64,000 nucleotides of DNA from UBA1715 sp045615765. GTDB taxonomy: Bacteria > Bacteroidota > Bacteroidia > Bacteroidales > UBA1715. The notes beneath the pieces are model-generated. The model did not search any database, was not told where the DNA came from, and worked only from the letters and a program-made list of their open reading frames with translations. The stretch is from contig JAZLFM010000047.1 in the NCBI GenBank assembly GCA_045615765.1, positions 1 to 64,000 of the forward strand, in the 5' to 3' direction. Of this stretch, positions 16,756 to 25,589 are shown piece by piece; the stretch's first letter is position 1, and each line of letters opens with the position of its first letter. Made by a program: the position numbers and the translations under genes.

Positions 16756-16805
16756 ATTCAGCTTCTTTTAAAGCAAAGATAAAAAAATAATATTTCAACG
16801 AGTTA

Positions 16806-16848
16806 ATTCTCCGAAAATTATAATATTCGGGGAATTGATTCTCCGAAT
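16806..16848. promoter_or_regulatory. Operator-like repeats upstream of the DUF4143 gene
   Basis: ATTCTCCGAA at 16806-16815, its near-inverse ATTCGGGGAAT at 16825-16835, and ATTCTCCGAAT again at 16838-16848. Three copies lie 25-75 nt upstream of the -7 box, consistent with a repressor site. Confidence 0.5.
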
Positions 16849-16890
16849 GTTGCAAATTTACCAATTGTCTGCCCCAAATGACAAAGTCAA

Positions 16891-16960
16891 GCTGCGTACC
16901 TACGGCACGCAAACATAGCGTTATTATTTATGTTTTACCAAGACACTGCTCCTACGGAGC
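16891..16960. repeat. REP family 1, block 4
   Basis: Type A (GCTGCGTACCTACGGCACGC at 16891-16910) and type B (16948-16960) in the same order and spacing as blocks 1 and 3, with the conserved linker TTTACCAAGAC between them. Confidence 0.8.
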
Positions 16961-17088
16961 ACATAGTTTTTTTACACCCAAAAGATAACAAGAAAACCTG
17001 TTGGCTTCGTGATTCCAAAAGACAAAAACCAATAAACACTTTATTGCAGGAAAAATTCTATATTTGTACGATTTTAATTCTAACAGTT

Positions 17089-17646
17089 ATGATAAAACCT
17101 ATTATCGCTTACGGAAATCCTGTTTTACGAAAAGTTGCCGAAGACATCGACAAGACATATCCAGAAATTCAAACACTTATAGATGACATGTTTGAAACCA
17201 TGTATGCGTCAGATGGCGTTGGTTTAGCTGCACCACAAATTGGGTTGTCGATTCGTTTATTTGTAATCGATGCAGAAGCTTTTGTAGAAGATTACCCTGA
17301 AGCGAAAGGTTTCAAAAAAGCATTCATCAACCCACATGTAATTGAAACCAGTGGCGAAGAATGGCTTTTTAACGAAGGTTGTCTTAGCTTCCCTGGCATA
17401 CACGAAGATGTTTCGCGCCAAGCTAATGTAACTATCTCGTACCTTGACGAAAACTTTGTTGAACATACCGAAACATTCTCTGGCATTTGTGCCCGCGTTG
17501 TTCAACACGAATACGACCACCTTGACGGCAAATGTTTTATCGACCATCTTAGTCCATTGAAACGCCGTATGTTACAAAGAAGACTAAACGCTATTGCAGA
17601 AGGAAAAGTTCACCCAAAATACAAAATCAAATTTTTTAAAAAGTAG
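17089..17646 (+). CDS. def: Peptide deformylase
   Basis: 185 residues. All three metal-site motifs are present: GVGLAAPQIG (~43-52), EGCLSFP (metal Cys) and HEYDHLDG (two metal His and catalytic Glu). It removes the formyl group from the N-terminal methionine of new proteins. The reading frame is open further up, into REP DNA, but the ATG at 17089 is right for the family (MIKPIIAYGNPVLRK) and a TATATTTG -7 box sits at 17059-17066. A comEC-like gene follows after 10 nt. Confidence 0.95.
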   Translation: MIKPIIAYGNPVLRKVAEDIDKTYPEIQTLIDDMFETMYASDGVGLAAPQIGLSIRLFVIDAEAFVEDYPEAKGFKKAFINPHVIETSGEEWLFNEGCLSFPGIHEDVSRQANVTISYLDENFVEHTETFSGICARVVQHEYDHLDGKCFIDHLSPLKRRMLQRRLNAIAEGKVHPKYKIKFFKK

Positions 17647-17656
17647 AGAAGACTAA

Positions 17657-19177
17657 ATGACATATTTGCTTGAGTTCTTGTCAAGTGCACGCAACACCAT
17701 ATTGACAAGAAACCCATGTGTTTGCATTACCATAGCATTCATTTGTGGAATAATTGGATATAGCATATATCCACCTATGACAACTAAATCCACGCTGATA
17801 GGAATGATTTGCCTTTCTGCGCTTGCTTGTATTTGCCTATCACGAATCTTTAATTCTTGTCGAATACCGATATTATTTCTTTGGTTTGTAATTGCCGGAT
17901 ATGCAACATCAGGATTGAAAAATTTACAATATGGGCAACTGCCTCAAGGAGATATTATTTATGCCACAATAACCTCATCTTTAGAAGAAAAACCGAAATC
18001 ATATAAAGCTACAATTCAAACGACAGAAGACACTCCATGTAAATCAATTGTTTACTTCAAAAAAGACAGTCTTTCTAGACATCTTTCTTGTGGTGATATT
18101 GTGCAAATAAAAGCACAGTTTAATTATATTGAAAACCAAGAAAATGCAACATTTGACTTCAAGCAATTCTTTAGTTTACAATACATCTATTCACAAGCGT
18201 ATGTTTCAGAATGGCAAAAAGTAGGGGAAGAAACTAGCATTTCATCGGTTTGTATTGCACTGCGAGACAAAGCACTACACACACTACAAGAACTCGGTCT
18301 TTCCGATGAAAACCTACAACTTATAGCTGCACTTGCTTTTGGCGACAAGTCTCTCCTTGATGAAGAAACAAAATACAATTTCTCAACTGCTGGAGCCATG
18401 CATGTTCTTGCAGTTTCCGGGCTACATGTAGGAATAATTAACGGTATATTATTTTTCTTGTTTTCGTTTATTCGAAATAAAAAAATGCAATGGATAAAAA
18501 TCATTTTATGCATTAGTGGGATTTGGGGATATGCCTGTCTAACTGGCATGAGTCCATCTGTACAACGAGCGTCCATCATGTGTTCCATGGTCTCTATTGC
18601 ACTACTATTACAAAGGCGTACCAGTACCTACAACACATTGGCCGCAGCTGCATTTTTTTCGTTGTTGATTTCTCCCAACGATATCTTTTCTGTAAGTTTC
18701 CAACTCTCGTATGCGGCTGTAATCAGTATCGTTTACTTTGGTCAAAAGATTCAGCATTTACACACGCCAACAACACCAATTGGTAATTATCTTTGGGGAA
18801 TAATTGCCGTATCTATTGCTGTGCAAATTGGCACCATGCCAATAACGCTTTACTATTTCGGGACCATACCAACATACAGTTTACTGACAAACATAATAGT
18901 TATACCACTCGCATTTGTCATACTAATGTGCGTCATTCTTTCGTTAACAATATGCTGGCTACCTGTTGCTGCAAAAACAATTGTCTCTATACTAAATTTC
19001 ACAACAGATTATATGCGTGACTGTATGTACGACATCACGACTTTCCCATATGCAAATATACAACTACAAATAACTAATAATCACCTATGTTGTCTATATA
19101 TACTTATAGCAATACTTATACTTGTAATTGAATACAATAAACGATTACAAATTCAAAAAGATTTGCTCAGGCTTTGA
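17657..19177 (+). CDS. ComEC/Rec2-family membrane protein
   Basis: 506 residues. An N-terminal DUF4131-like segment with two membrane helices is followed by a small soluble beta region. The Competence domain starts with the signature MHVLAVSGLHVGIINGILF and continues with many membrane helices. It lacks the C-terminal metallo-beta-lactamase domain, as many Bacteroidota versions do. It would form the DNA uptake channel in the inner membrane. It overlaps the convergent mqnD gene by 33 nt at the 3' ends. Confidence 0.88.
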   Translation: MTYLLEFLSSARNTILTRNPCVCITIAFICGIIGYSIYPPMTTKSTLIGMICLSALACICLSRIFNSCRIPILFLWFVIAGYATSGLKNLQYGQLPQGDIIYATITSSLEEKPKSYKATIQTTEDTPCKSIVYFKKDSLSRHLSCGDIVQIKAQFNYIENQENATFDFKQFFSLQYIYSQAYVSEWQKVGEETSISSVCIALRDKALHTLQELGLSDENLQLIAALAFGDKSLLDEETKYNFSTAGAMHVLAVSGLHVGIINGILFFLFSFIRNKKMQWIKIILCISGIWGYACLTGMSPSVQRASIMCSMVSIALLLQRRTSTYNTLAAAAFFSLLISPNDIFSVSFQLSYAAVISIVYFGQKIQHLHTPTTPIGNYLWGIIAVSIAVQIGTMPITLYYFGTIPTYSLLTNIIVIPLAFVILMCVILSLTICWLPVAAKTIVSILNFTTDYMRDCMYDITTFPYANIQLQITNNHLCCLYILIAILILVIEYNKRLQIQKDLLRL

Positions 19178-19978
19178 CGAAATTATTCCCTGTTTGAATG
19201 CATTATCATACAAAGTTTCTATAGCCTGCATTCCCTGTTCTCCTAAACTCAAACTAAAATCATTGACAAACAAAGCGATATGTTTCTTTAGGACATCATC
19301 TTCTATTGCTTGAGCATATTCATGAATAAACGAATTAGATTCTTGTGGATGAGCATTTGCATACTCAATACTTTCACGAAGTAATTGATTTATAGTCAGT
19401 TTCAAATCTTCGGGCACATCACGACGTATAGTTATCGCACCAAGAGGTATCGGAGTATGAGTTTTTTCTTCCCAGAAATTTCCTAAATCCCGAAGTTTAG
19501 CAAAGCCTCGCTCTGCATACGTAAATCGATTTTCATGTATAATAACGCCTGCATCTGCCTCACCGCTCATAATCTTAGACTCTATTTCCGAAAATAGGCA
19601 TTCCTGTTTGTTCGTATATTCCGGATAAGCCATAGAAAATAACAAATTCGCTGTAGTTTCCCTGCCAGGAACTAAAATACGAGACGAAGGATGTATGTTT
19701 TGTTCATTACCTTTTTTACAGATAAACAAAGGACCGTTTGCAAAACCAAGTGCACTACCAGCGTCAAGAATTTGATAGTTCTTATAAACTTGTGCATAGG
19801 CGAAATAACTCAATTTTGTCATTTGCAAGTCACCAATAAACGCACGGCGGTTCAATTCCTGCACATCGGCAACAACAACTTTAAAATCAATACCTTTCGT
19901 ATCAATTTTCTTATGCACCAACGCATCAAATGTATATGTATCGTTGGGACAAGACGAGAATCCTAATGTTATTTCCAT
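19145..19978 (-). CDS. mqnD: MqnD, 1,4-dihydroxy-6-naphthoate synthase
   Basis: 277 residues. The start MEITLGFSSCPNDTYTFDALVHKKID is the diagnostic MqnD opening. TKLSYFAYA and GPLFICKK are further family segments. It acts on cyclic dehypoxanthinylfutalosine in the futalosine route to menaquinone, so this organism uses that route. The ATG at 19978 is preferred to one 12 nt upstream. It overlaps the amylase stop by 10 nt (ATGGAAATAA), indicating translational coupling with the preceding gene, though no functional link is obvious. Confidence 0.9.
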   Translation of the reverse strand: MEITLGFSSCPNDTYTFDALVHKKIDTKGIDFKVVVADVQELNRRAFIGDLQMTKLSYFAYAQVYKNYQILDAGSALGFANGPLFICKKGNEQNIHPSSRILVPGRETTANLLFSMAYPEYTNKQECLFSEIESKIMSGEADAGVIIHENRFTYAERGFAKLRDLGNFWEEKTHTPIPLGAITIRRDVPEDLKLTINQLLRESIEYANAHPQESNSFIHEYAQAIEDDVLKKHIALFVNDFSLSLGEQGMQAIETLYDNAFKQGIISSKPEQIFLNL

Positions 19979-21675
19979 TGCATAATACAAATTATCGCAT
20001 CGTTCGGTTTAATTGTCAAAGGTAACCCATTTACAAGGACATCTGACATTGCATACGACGACTTTTCTCCGTTTAACACATTAATTAAAGTCAATTCTCC
20101 ATCCATCGGAGCATTCATAACTTCAAGCGCATGTTCGCCGATCGTAAGATTGAAAGTCTGTGAATTGTCAAAATCAAAATTCACGACAACCAACACCTTT
20201 TCTTCCTCAGTATGACGTAAATACGCAAAAATCTTATCGTTGTTTAAGTTACCTTGATTTTTCCACATAAGGTCATAGAATTGACCATGAGAGAACGTAG
20301 GATACTTAATTCGCGCATTTAACAAACCAGAATAAAATTCGCGAAGTGATTTTTGTTTTTCAGACAATTTTCCACCGTCAAATTTGCCGCCATTCACCCA
20401 TTTGTTAAACTCTGGAAGACTCCAATAGTCAAAAATTGTCGTTCGGCCATCAACACCACTAAAGCCTTCTTTATCCATGCCTCGTTCACCAATTTCCTGA
20501 CCGAAATATATCATAAGCGGACCTGCATTCAAAGTAGCCGTAAGAACCATCGCAGCCTTTGCTCTATCGCCATCGCCAGCGAAATAATCAGAAGCAATAC
20601 GCTGTTCATCATGATTTTCCAAGAAACGCAATAATTTTCCCGCGAAATTTTCGGTACGCTTCCAATAGTCAGAAATAAATCGTGCAGAACTATGTCCTTC
20701 AATAATAAGACGCATGGTGTCGTATAAACCAACTTTATCGTACAAATAATCGAAATGGCCGATATTCAAATAGTTCCAATAGGCATCAGGATTATAAATC
20801 TCCGCGATGAAAATAATATTTGGATTAATTTTCTTGATTTGTGGAATAACCCAACCCCAAAACTGAACAGGAACCATTTCTGCCATATCGCAGCGGAAGC
20901 CATCGACATTTTTCCCTGCCCAAAACGTCAAAATTTCACACATACGAATCCACGTATCTGGAATTTGATCAAAATGCGTCTGCCAACAATTTTGATAATC
21001 AATTCCATAATTCAATTTTATGGTTTCATACCAGTCATTTTTCCCAGGATACGAAGAGAACACATCATTACCCGTCACGCGAGCTGGATATTCATGATAA
21101 ATTTCCGCATTTTCATTATAAGGGAAACTCACATCATTTGGCAAATGCAATTCTTCGTTCGGAATATAGTAGAAGTTATTGTTTGGAGAGAACGCCACAT
21201 CAACATCATCATAACCGCCAAGCGTTGGAGCATACGAATAAGGACTATCAGACTTATATTCACGAGACACATGATTTGGAACAAAGTCCATAATACATTT
21301 CAAGCCATTATTGTGAGTACGCTCGATTAATTGCTCATATTCTTGCATACGATTTTTCACATTCGTAGCCAAATCCGGATCAACATCATAATAATCCTTT
21401 ATAGCATACGGCGAACCTGCACGACCTTTCACTACACGAGGGTTATCGACAGACAAGCCATACTTTGAATAATTCGTACACGACGCATGGCGAATCACAC
21501 CTGTGTACCAAACATGAGTCACACCTAATTTTTTAATTTCTTGCAAAGCAGTGTCGGTTATGTCGTTGAATTTCGAACAACCATTTTCTTGCATCGTACC
21601 GAACTCTTTGTTCGTTTCATTCGCATTCGCAAAAAGACGCGTAAAAATCTGGTAGATATTTATTGTTTCACCCAT
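19969..21675 (-). CDS. Alpha-amylase family (GH13) enzyme
   Basis: 568 residues, no signal peptide, so cytoplasmic. GH13 conserved regions: DFVPNHVS, GFRCDMAE with nucleophile Asp, IFIAEIY with acid/base Glu, and FLENHDEQR with the third Asp. A C-terminal beta domain follows. It probably acts on stored or imported alpha-glucans. The ATG at 21675 (MGETINIYQIF) is preferred over an in-frame one 12 nt upstream. It is divergent from gldF, with 94 nt between. Confidence 0.88.
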   Translation of the reverse strand: MGETINIYQIFTRLFANANETNKEFGTMQENGCSKFNDITDTALQEIKKLGVTHVWYTGVIRHASCTNYSKYGLSVDNPRVVKGRAGSPYAIKDYYDVDPDLATNVKNRMQEYEQLIERTHNNGLKCIMDFVPNHVSREYKSDSPYSYAPTLGGYDDVDVAFSPNNNFYYIPNEELHLPNDVSFPYNENAEIYHEYPARVTGNDVFSSYPGKNDWYETIKLNYGIDYQNCWQTHFDQIPDTWIRMCEILTFWAGKNVDGFRCDMAEMVPVQFWGWVIPQIKKINPNIIFIAEIYNPDAYWNYLNIGHFDYLYDKVGLYDTMRLIIEGHSSARFISDYWKRTENFAGKLLRFLENHDEQRIASDYFAGDGDRAKAAMVLTATLNAGPLMIYFGQEIGERGMDKEGFSGVDGRTTIFDYWSLPEFNKWVNGGKFDGGKLSEKQKSLREFYSGLLNARIKYPTFSHGQFYDLMWKNQGNLNNDKIFAYLRHTEEEKVLVVVNFDFDNSQTFNLTIGEHALEVMNAPMDGELTLINVLNGEKSSYAMSDVLVNGLPLTIKPNDAIICIMQWK

Positions 21676-21769
21676 TTCTATAAGCATTTCGCCAAAAGTA
21701 ACCTTTTTTATGTTTCATTGAAATTCTTTGTGATATAATTATTATTTTTGCATTGATAGTTTTACTTCG

Positions 21770-22492
21770 ATGAAGGCATTATTTCAAAAAGAGTTAGCAA
21801 GTTTTTTCAGTTCACTCATAGGCTACTTGGTTGTCATTGTTTTTTTGTTGGCGACAGGACTTTCCCTATTCGTGTTCGACAGTCAATTCAACGTATTGAA
21901 TTCCGGCTATGCAAACATTGACGGATTGTTTATTTTGGCGCCATGGATTTTCCTATTTCTCATTCCTGCCATAGCAATGCGTTTCTTTTGCGAGGAGTCA
22001 AAAACAGGAACAATAGAATTATTGCTCACAATGCCTATTTCCGACATTGCTATCGTGTTAGGAAAATATCTTGCCGGAATCGCTTTATTATTTTTCGCAT
22101 TAATTCCGACATTATTCTACTTCTTTACCGCGTATGCGCTTGGAAGCCCAGTAGGAAACATTGATATGGGAGCAACCATTGGCGCATACATTGGACTATT
22201 CCTACTTGGCGGTGTATATTTAGCAATAGGAACATTTGTTTCATCGCTTACCGACAATCAAATTGTCGCATTTATCATAACAGCAGTTGCTTGTTTTATT
22301 TTCTTTATAGGATTTGACTTTGTGGCCGACCTGCTTCCACAACTATCATTTCTAACAAATTTGGGAATTAACGAGCACTACAACTCCATAAGCAGAGGCG
22401 TCATCGACACAAGAGACTGTATTTATTTCGCTGTCGTTATCGTGTTATTCCTATATTTCACAACAATATCAATTGCTAAAAAACGAAAATAA
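21770..22492 (+). CDS. gldF: GldF, gliding-motility ABC transporter permease
   Basis: 240 residues with six membrane helices. The opening MKALFQKELASFFSSLIGYLV and the segment FCEESKTGTIELLLTMPISD are typical of GldF/ABC-2 permeases. With GldG it forms an ABC transporter membrane part linked to gliding and T9SS in Bacteroidota. The ATPase GldA is usually encoded elsewhere. gldG starts exactly at the stop (ATAATGG), so the two are coupled. Confidence 0.92.
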   Translation: MKALFQKELASFFSSLIGYLVVIVFLLATGLSLFVFDSQFNVLNSGYANIDGLFILAPWIFLFLIPAIAMRFFCEESKTGTIELLLTMPISDIAIVLGKYLAGIALLFFALIPTLFYFFTAYALGSPVGNIDMGATIGAYIGLFLLGGVYLAIGTFVSSLTDNQIVAFIITAVACFIFFIGFDFVADLLPQLSFLTNLGINEHYNSISRGVIDTRDCIYFAVVIVLFLYFTTISIAKKRK

Positions 22493-24222
22493 TGGCTACA
22501 TCTACTCAAAAAACATTGATTCGATCTGCCATAGCAATTGTGGCAGGATTGCTCATTCTAACAATCAGCGGACTTATACACTTCCGTCTTGACTTAACTG
22601 AAGAAGGACGATACACACTTACACAAACAACTAAGAAAACGCTTCAAAATCTTGACGACACCATTCGCGTTACAGTATATTTAGAAGGCGACCTGCCAAT
22701 GTCGTTCGTGAAAATGCAACGCGAGGTTTCCGACTTGTTAAATGAATTCCAACAAATTGCGGGGAAACAAAAATTTTTAATAAAATTTATTGATCCACAA
22801 ACGATTGGCGATCCTAAAAGCTACAAGCATACTTTACAACGCCTACACGAGTCATACGGTTTGTCTCCTTACACTATTCAAGAAGAAGATGAAACAGGCA
22901 AAATGATTCAACGCTATGTTGTGCCGGGTATGATAGTGTCAACATCACAGAAATTTGTGACCGTAAACTTATTAAGCAACGCTCTTGGAAATTCACCTGA
23001 AGAACAAATCAACGAAGCTCTCAAAAATCTTGAATATCAATGTGTAAAAGCAATTGCACAACTTACGGCTAAAACGAGAAAGAATGTAGCTTTTCTTGTC
23101 GGTCACGGAGAACTTCCATTAGTAAATTGTTATAGCGCAACACTATCCTTATTGGATTTATACAATGTTGACCGAGTTTCGTCACAACAATTGTTGGACT
23201 CTATTCAAAAGTATGACGCTGTTATTGTGGCAGAGCCAACAAAAGCGTTTTCTGAGCAAGACAAATATATTCTTGACCAATACATTATGCACAATGGCAA
23301 TGTGCTATTCCTAACCGACAACATTGCTGTCAACATAGATTCACTCAAGACAAGTTCATACACTTTTGCGTTGCCAAAAGATTTGAACCTATCTGACTTA
23401 TTGTTCAACTTAGGAGTACGAGTAAATCCAACTATTTTATTGGATAACCAATGTGCTAAAATTCCTATGAATGTAGCGCCATACGGCGAGCAAGCGCGTT
23501 TTGCTCCTGTTCCTTGGTTCTATTATCCACTACTTAAGCCAGCTAAAGAGCCACACATAATCACAAAAAACATTGATGTGGTAAAAGCTGAATTTGCAAG
23601 TACTATCGATACATTGGAAGGAAATGGAGAATGTAAAAAAACTGTCTTACTTACATCTTCTGCTTACGCGCGAGTTCTTAACGCACCAAACACTGTAGGA
23701 TTCCAAATCTTACAGAACGAACCAAACAAAGACTTTTTCAACAAATACTATGTGCCAACTGCTGTTCTTATCGAAGGACAATGCAATTCATTGTATCAAA
23801 CACGAAAATCGCCACTAGAACAAGAAGCAAAATCATTTACAAGAAAGAATCAATCCGACAGTAGCCGTATCATTGTCGTTTCCGATGGCGACATTATTCG
23901 TAACGAAATAGAAGTAACAAACAACGACACTGTTCCAAAGCCATTGTATTTCTATAAATATTTCTCTTTCGACAAACGAGCATATACTGGCAATGCCGAT
24001 TTCTTCACCAACGCTATCAACTATCTCTGCGGAGATGAAGACTTGCTTTCTGTTCGTTCACGAGAAATTACAATCCGACTACTTAACAAGAACCGTATAA
24101 TTGAAGAAAAAACATATTGGCAGATTTTCAACATCGCATTGCCAATACTTCTCATTTCATTACTTGGCGTTGTAATTTTCTTTGTTAGAAGATATAAATA
24201 CTCTCAAAAATATGTTGGCTAA
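22492..24222 (+). CDS. gldG: GldG, gliding-motility ABC transporter substrate-binding-like protein
   Basis: 576 residues. An N-terminal membrane helix (~10-30) is followed by FRLDLTEEGRYTLTQTTKKTLQNL, the signature of the GldG/ABC_transp_aux family, and a large periplasmic part. A C-terminal membrane helix (~550-570) is followed by a basic tail. It pairs with GldF, encoded just upstream. hisF starts 11 nt before its stop, so gliding and histidine genes share a transcript here. Confidence 0.92.
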   Translation: MATSTQKTLIRSAIAIVAGLLILTISGLIHFRLDLTEEGRYTLTQTTKKTLQNLDDTIRVTVYLEGDLPMSFVKMQREVSDLLNEFQQIAGKQKFLIKFIDPQTIGDPKSYKHTLQRLHESYGLSPYTIQEEDETGKMIQRYVVPGMIVSTSQKFVTVNLLSNALGNSPEEQINEALKNLEYQCVKAIAQLTAKTRKNVAFLVGHGELPLVNCYSATLSLLDLYNVDRVSSQQLLDSIQKYDAVIVAEPTKAFSEQDKYILDQYIMHNGNVLFLTDNIAVNIDSLKTSSYTFALPKDLNLSDLLFNLGVRVNPTILLDNQCAKIPMNVAPYGEQARFAPVPWFYYPLLKPAKEPHIITKNIDVVKAEFASTIDTLEGNGECKKTVLLTSSAYARVLNAPNTVGFQILQNEPNKDFFNKYYVPTAVLIEGQCNSLYQTRKSPLEQEAKSFTRKNQSDSSRIIVVSDGDIIRNEIEVTNNDTVPKPLYFYKYFSFDKRAYTGNADFFTNAINYLCGDEDLLSVRSREITIRLLNKNRIIEEKTYWQIFNIALPILLISLLGVVIFFVRRYKYSQKYVG

Positions 24223-24964
24223 ACGAATCATTCCTTGTCTCGATATAAAAGATGGTCGCACTGTAAAAGGCATTAACTTTTTAGGATTGCGTGACGCAGG
24301 CGACCCGGTAGAACTTGGCGCGATGTACGCGGAACAAGGCGCTGATGAACTTACTTTTTTGGATATCACGGCAACAATAGAAAAGCGTGACACATTTGCC
24401 GAATTGGTAAAAAAAATAGCATTACATCTTAATATACCATTTACTGTCGGTGGCGGAATAAAATCCGTTCAAGATGTAGGCGTACTTCTTGCCGCAGGCG
24501 CTGACAAAATCACTATAAATTCTGCCGCAGTATATAATCCACAATTGATTACAGACTTAGCGAAAGAATTTGGTTCTCAATGTATTGTAGTCGCAATTGA
24601 CACAAAATTACACGATGATGTTTGGATGGTTCACACTCATGGCGGACATCAAGCAACAGACATTAAAACCTTAGACTGGGTACACGAAATTTACGAACGC
24701 GGTGCGGGAGAAATTCTGCTCACATCTATGAACCACGATGGTACTAAAGGCGGATTCGCGAACGACATCACACGACAAGTTTCAGAAATGGTCGATATTC
24801 CTGTAATTGCTTCAGGTGGCGCAGGGACAATGGAACATTTTAAGGATGTTTTCACCGAAGGGAAAGCAGACGCAGCATTGGCAGCAAGTATTTTCCACTT
24901 CAAGGAAATAGCCATTCCTGACCTAAAAAATTACTTAAGAGCACAAAATATTCCGGTAAGATAA
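24212..24964 (+). CDS. hisF: Imidazole glycerol phosphate synthase subunit HisF
   Basis: 250 residues. It opens MLAKRIIPCLDIKDGRTVKG, with catalytic Asp11 in PCLD, and has the second catalytic Asp in VVAIDTK. The phosphate loops VGGGIKS and ASGGAGT are present. It is the cyclase half of the HisH/HisF complex. The ATG at 24212 is preferred over the upstream in-frame ATG (24182) because it gives the standard start. It overlaps gldG by 11 nt. hisIE follows after 15 nt. Confidence 0.96.
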   Translation: MLAKRIIPCLDIKDGRTVKGINFLGLRDAGDPVELGAMYAEQGADELTFLDITATIEKRDTFAELVKKIALHLNIPFTVGGGIKSVQDVGVLLAAGADKITINSAAVYNPQLITDLAKEFGSQCIVVAIDTKLHDDVWMVHTHGGHQATDIKTLDWVHEIYERGAGEILLTSMNHDGTKGGFANDITRQVSEMVDIPVIASGGAGTMEHFKDVFTEGKADAALAASIFHFKEIAIPDLKNYLRAQNIPVR

Positions 24965-24979
24965 AATAGACAAATAACA

Positions 24980-25585
24980 ATGGAACTAAATTTTTCTAAA
25001 TACGCCGATGGTTTAATACCTGCAATTATTCAAGATGCCGATACTCTTGTAGTACTTATGCTTGGTTTTATGAATCAAGAGGCTTATGATAAAACTATCA
25101 ACACTGGCAAGGTAACATTCTACAGTCGTACAAGAAAAACATTGTGGACAAAAGGAGAAACTTCTGGCAATTTCCTAAACTTTGTTGATGCCAAAGTTGA
25201 CTGCGACAATGATACGCTTTTGATTAAAGTTCACCCTATTGGTCCAACTTGCCACACAGGAACAGACACTTGTTGGGCAGAAGTAAATCAAAGCGACGTA
25301 CAATTGCTTCACAATTTGCAAAGTGTCATTGATACGGAATTGAAGGACATGCCGGAAGATTCTGAATTAGCTAAATTAATTCGCAAAGGTGGCGTAAACA
25401 AAATAGCTCAGGAAGTTGGTGAAAACGCTATCGAAACTGTTATACAATCAACCAATGGCAGCGATGAAAAGCTGATAGAAAAAGGTGCCGATTTGCTATA
25501 TCATTTTGTCGCTCTTATGTCGGCAAACAACATACGCATTGACGACGTTATTGACAAATTAAAAGAAACTCGTCTAAACAAATAA
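24980..25585 (+). CDS. hisIE: HisIE, bifunctional phosphoribosyl-AMP cyclohydrolase / ATP pyrophosphohydrolase
   Basis: 201 residues in two domains. HisI (~1-105) shows MLGFMNQEAY, YSRTRKTLWTKGETSG, and the metal-binding D-C-D-N-D and CHTGTDTCW. HisE (~110-200) shows KLIRKGGVNKIAQEVGENAIE and DLLYH. It carries out two successive steps of histidine synthesis. The rest of the his operon is not nearby. Confidence 0.96.
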   Translation: MELNFSKYADGLIPAIIQDADTLVVLMLGFMNQEAYDKTINTGKVTFYSRTRKTLWTKGETSGNFLNFVDAKVDCDNDTLLIKVHPIGPTCHTGTDTCWAEVNQSDVQLLHNLQSVIDTELKDMPEDSELAKLIRKGGVNKIAQEVGENAIETVIQSTNGSDEKLIEKGADLLYHFVALMSANNIRIDDVIDKLKETRLNK

Positions 25586-25589
25586 CACT

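Noticed and set aside
16930..17088. Longer N-terminus for peptide deformylase
   Set aside because: The upstream part translates REP DNA and is followed by a clear -7 box before the ATG at 17089.
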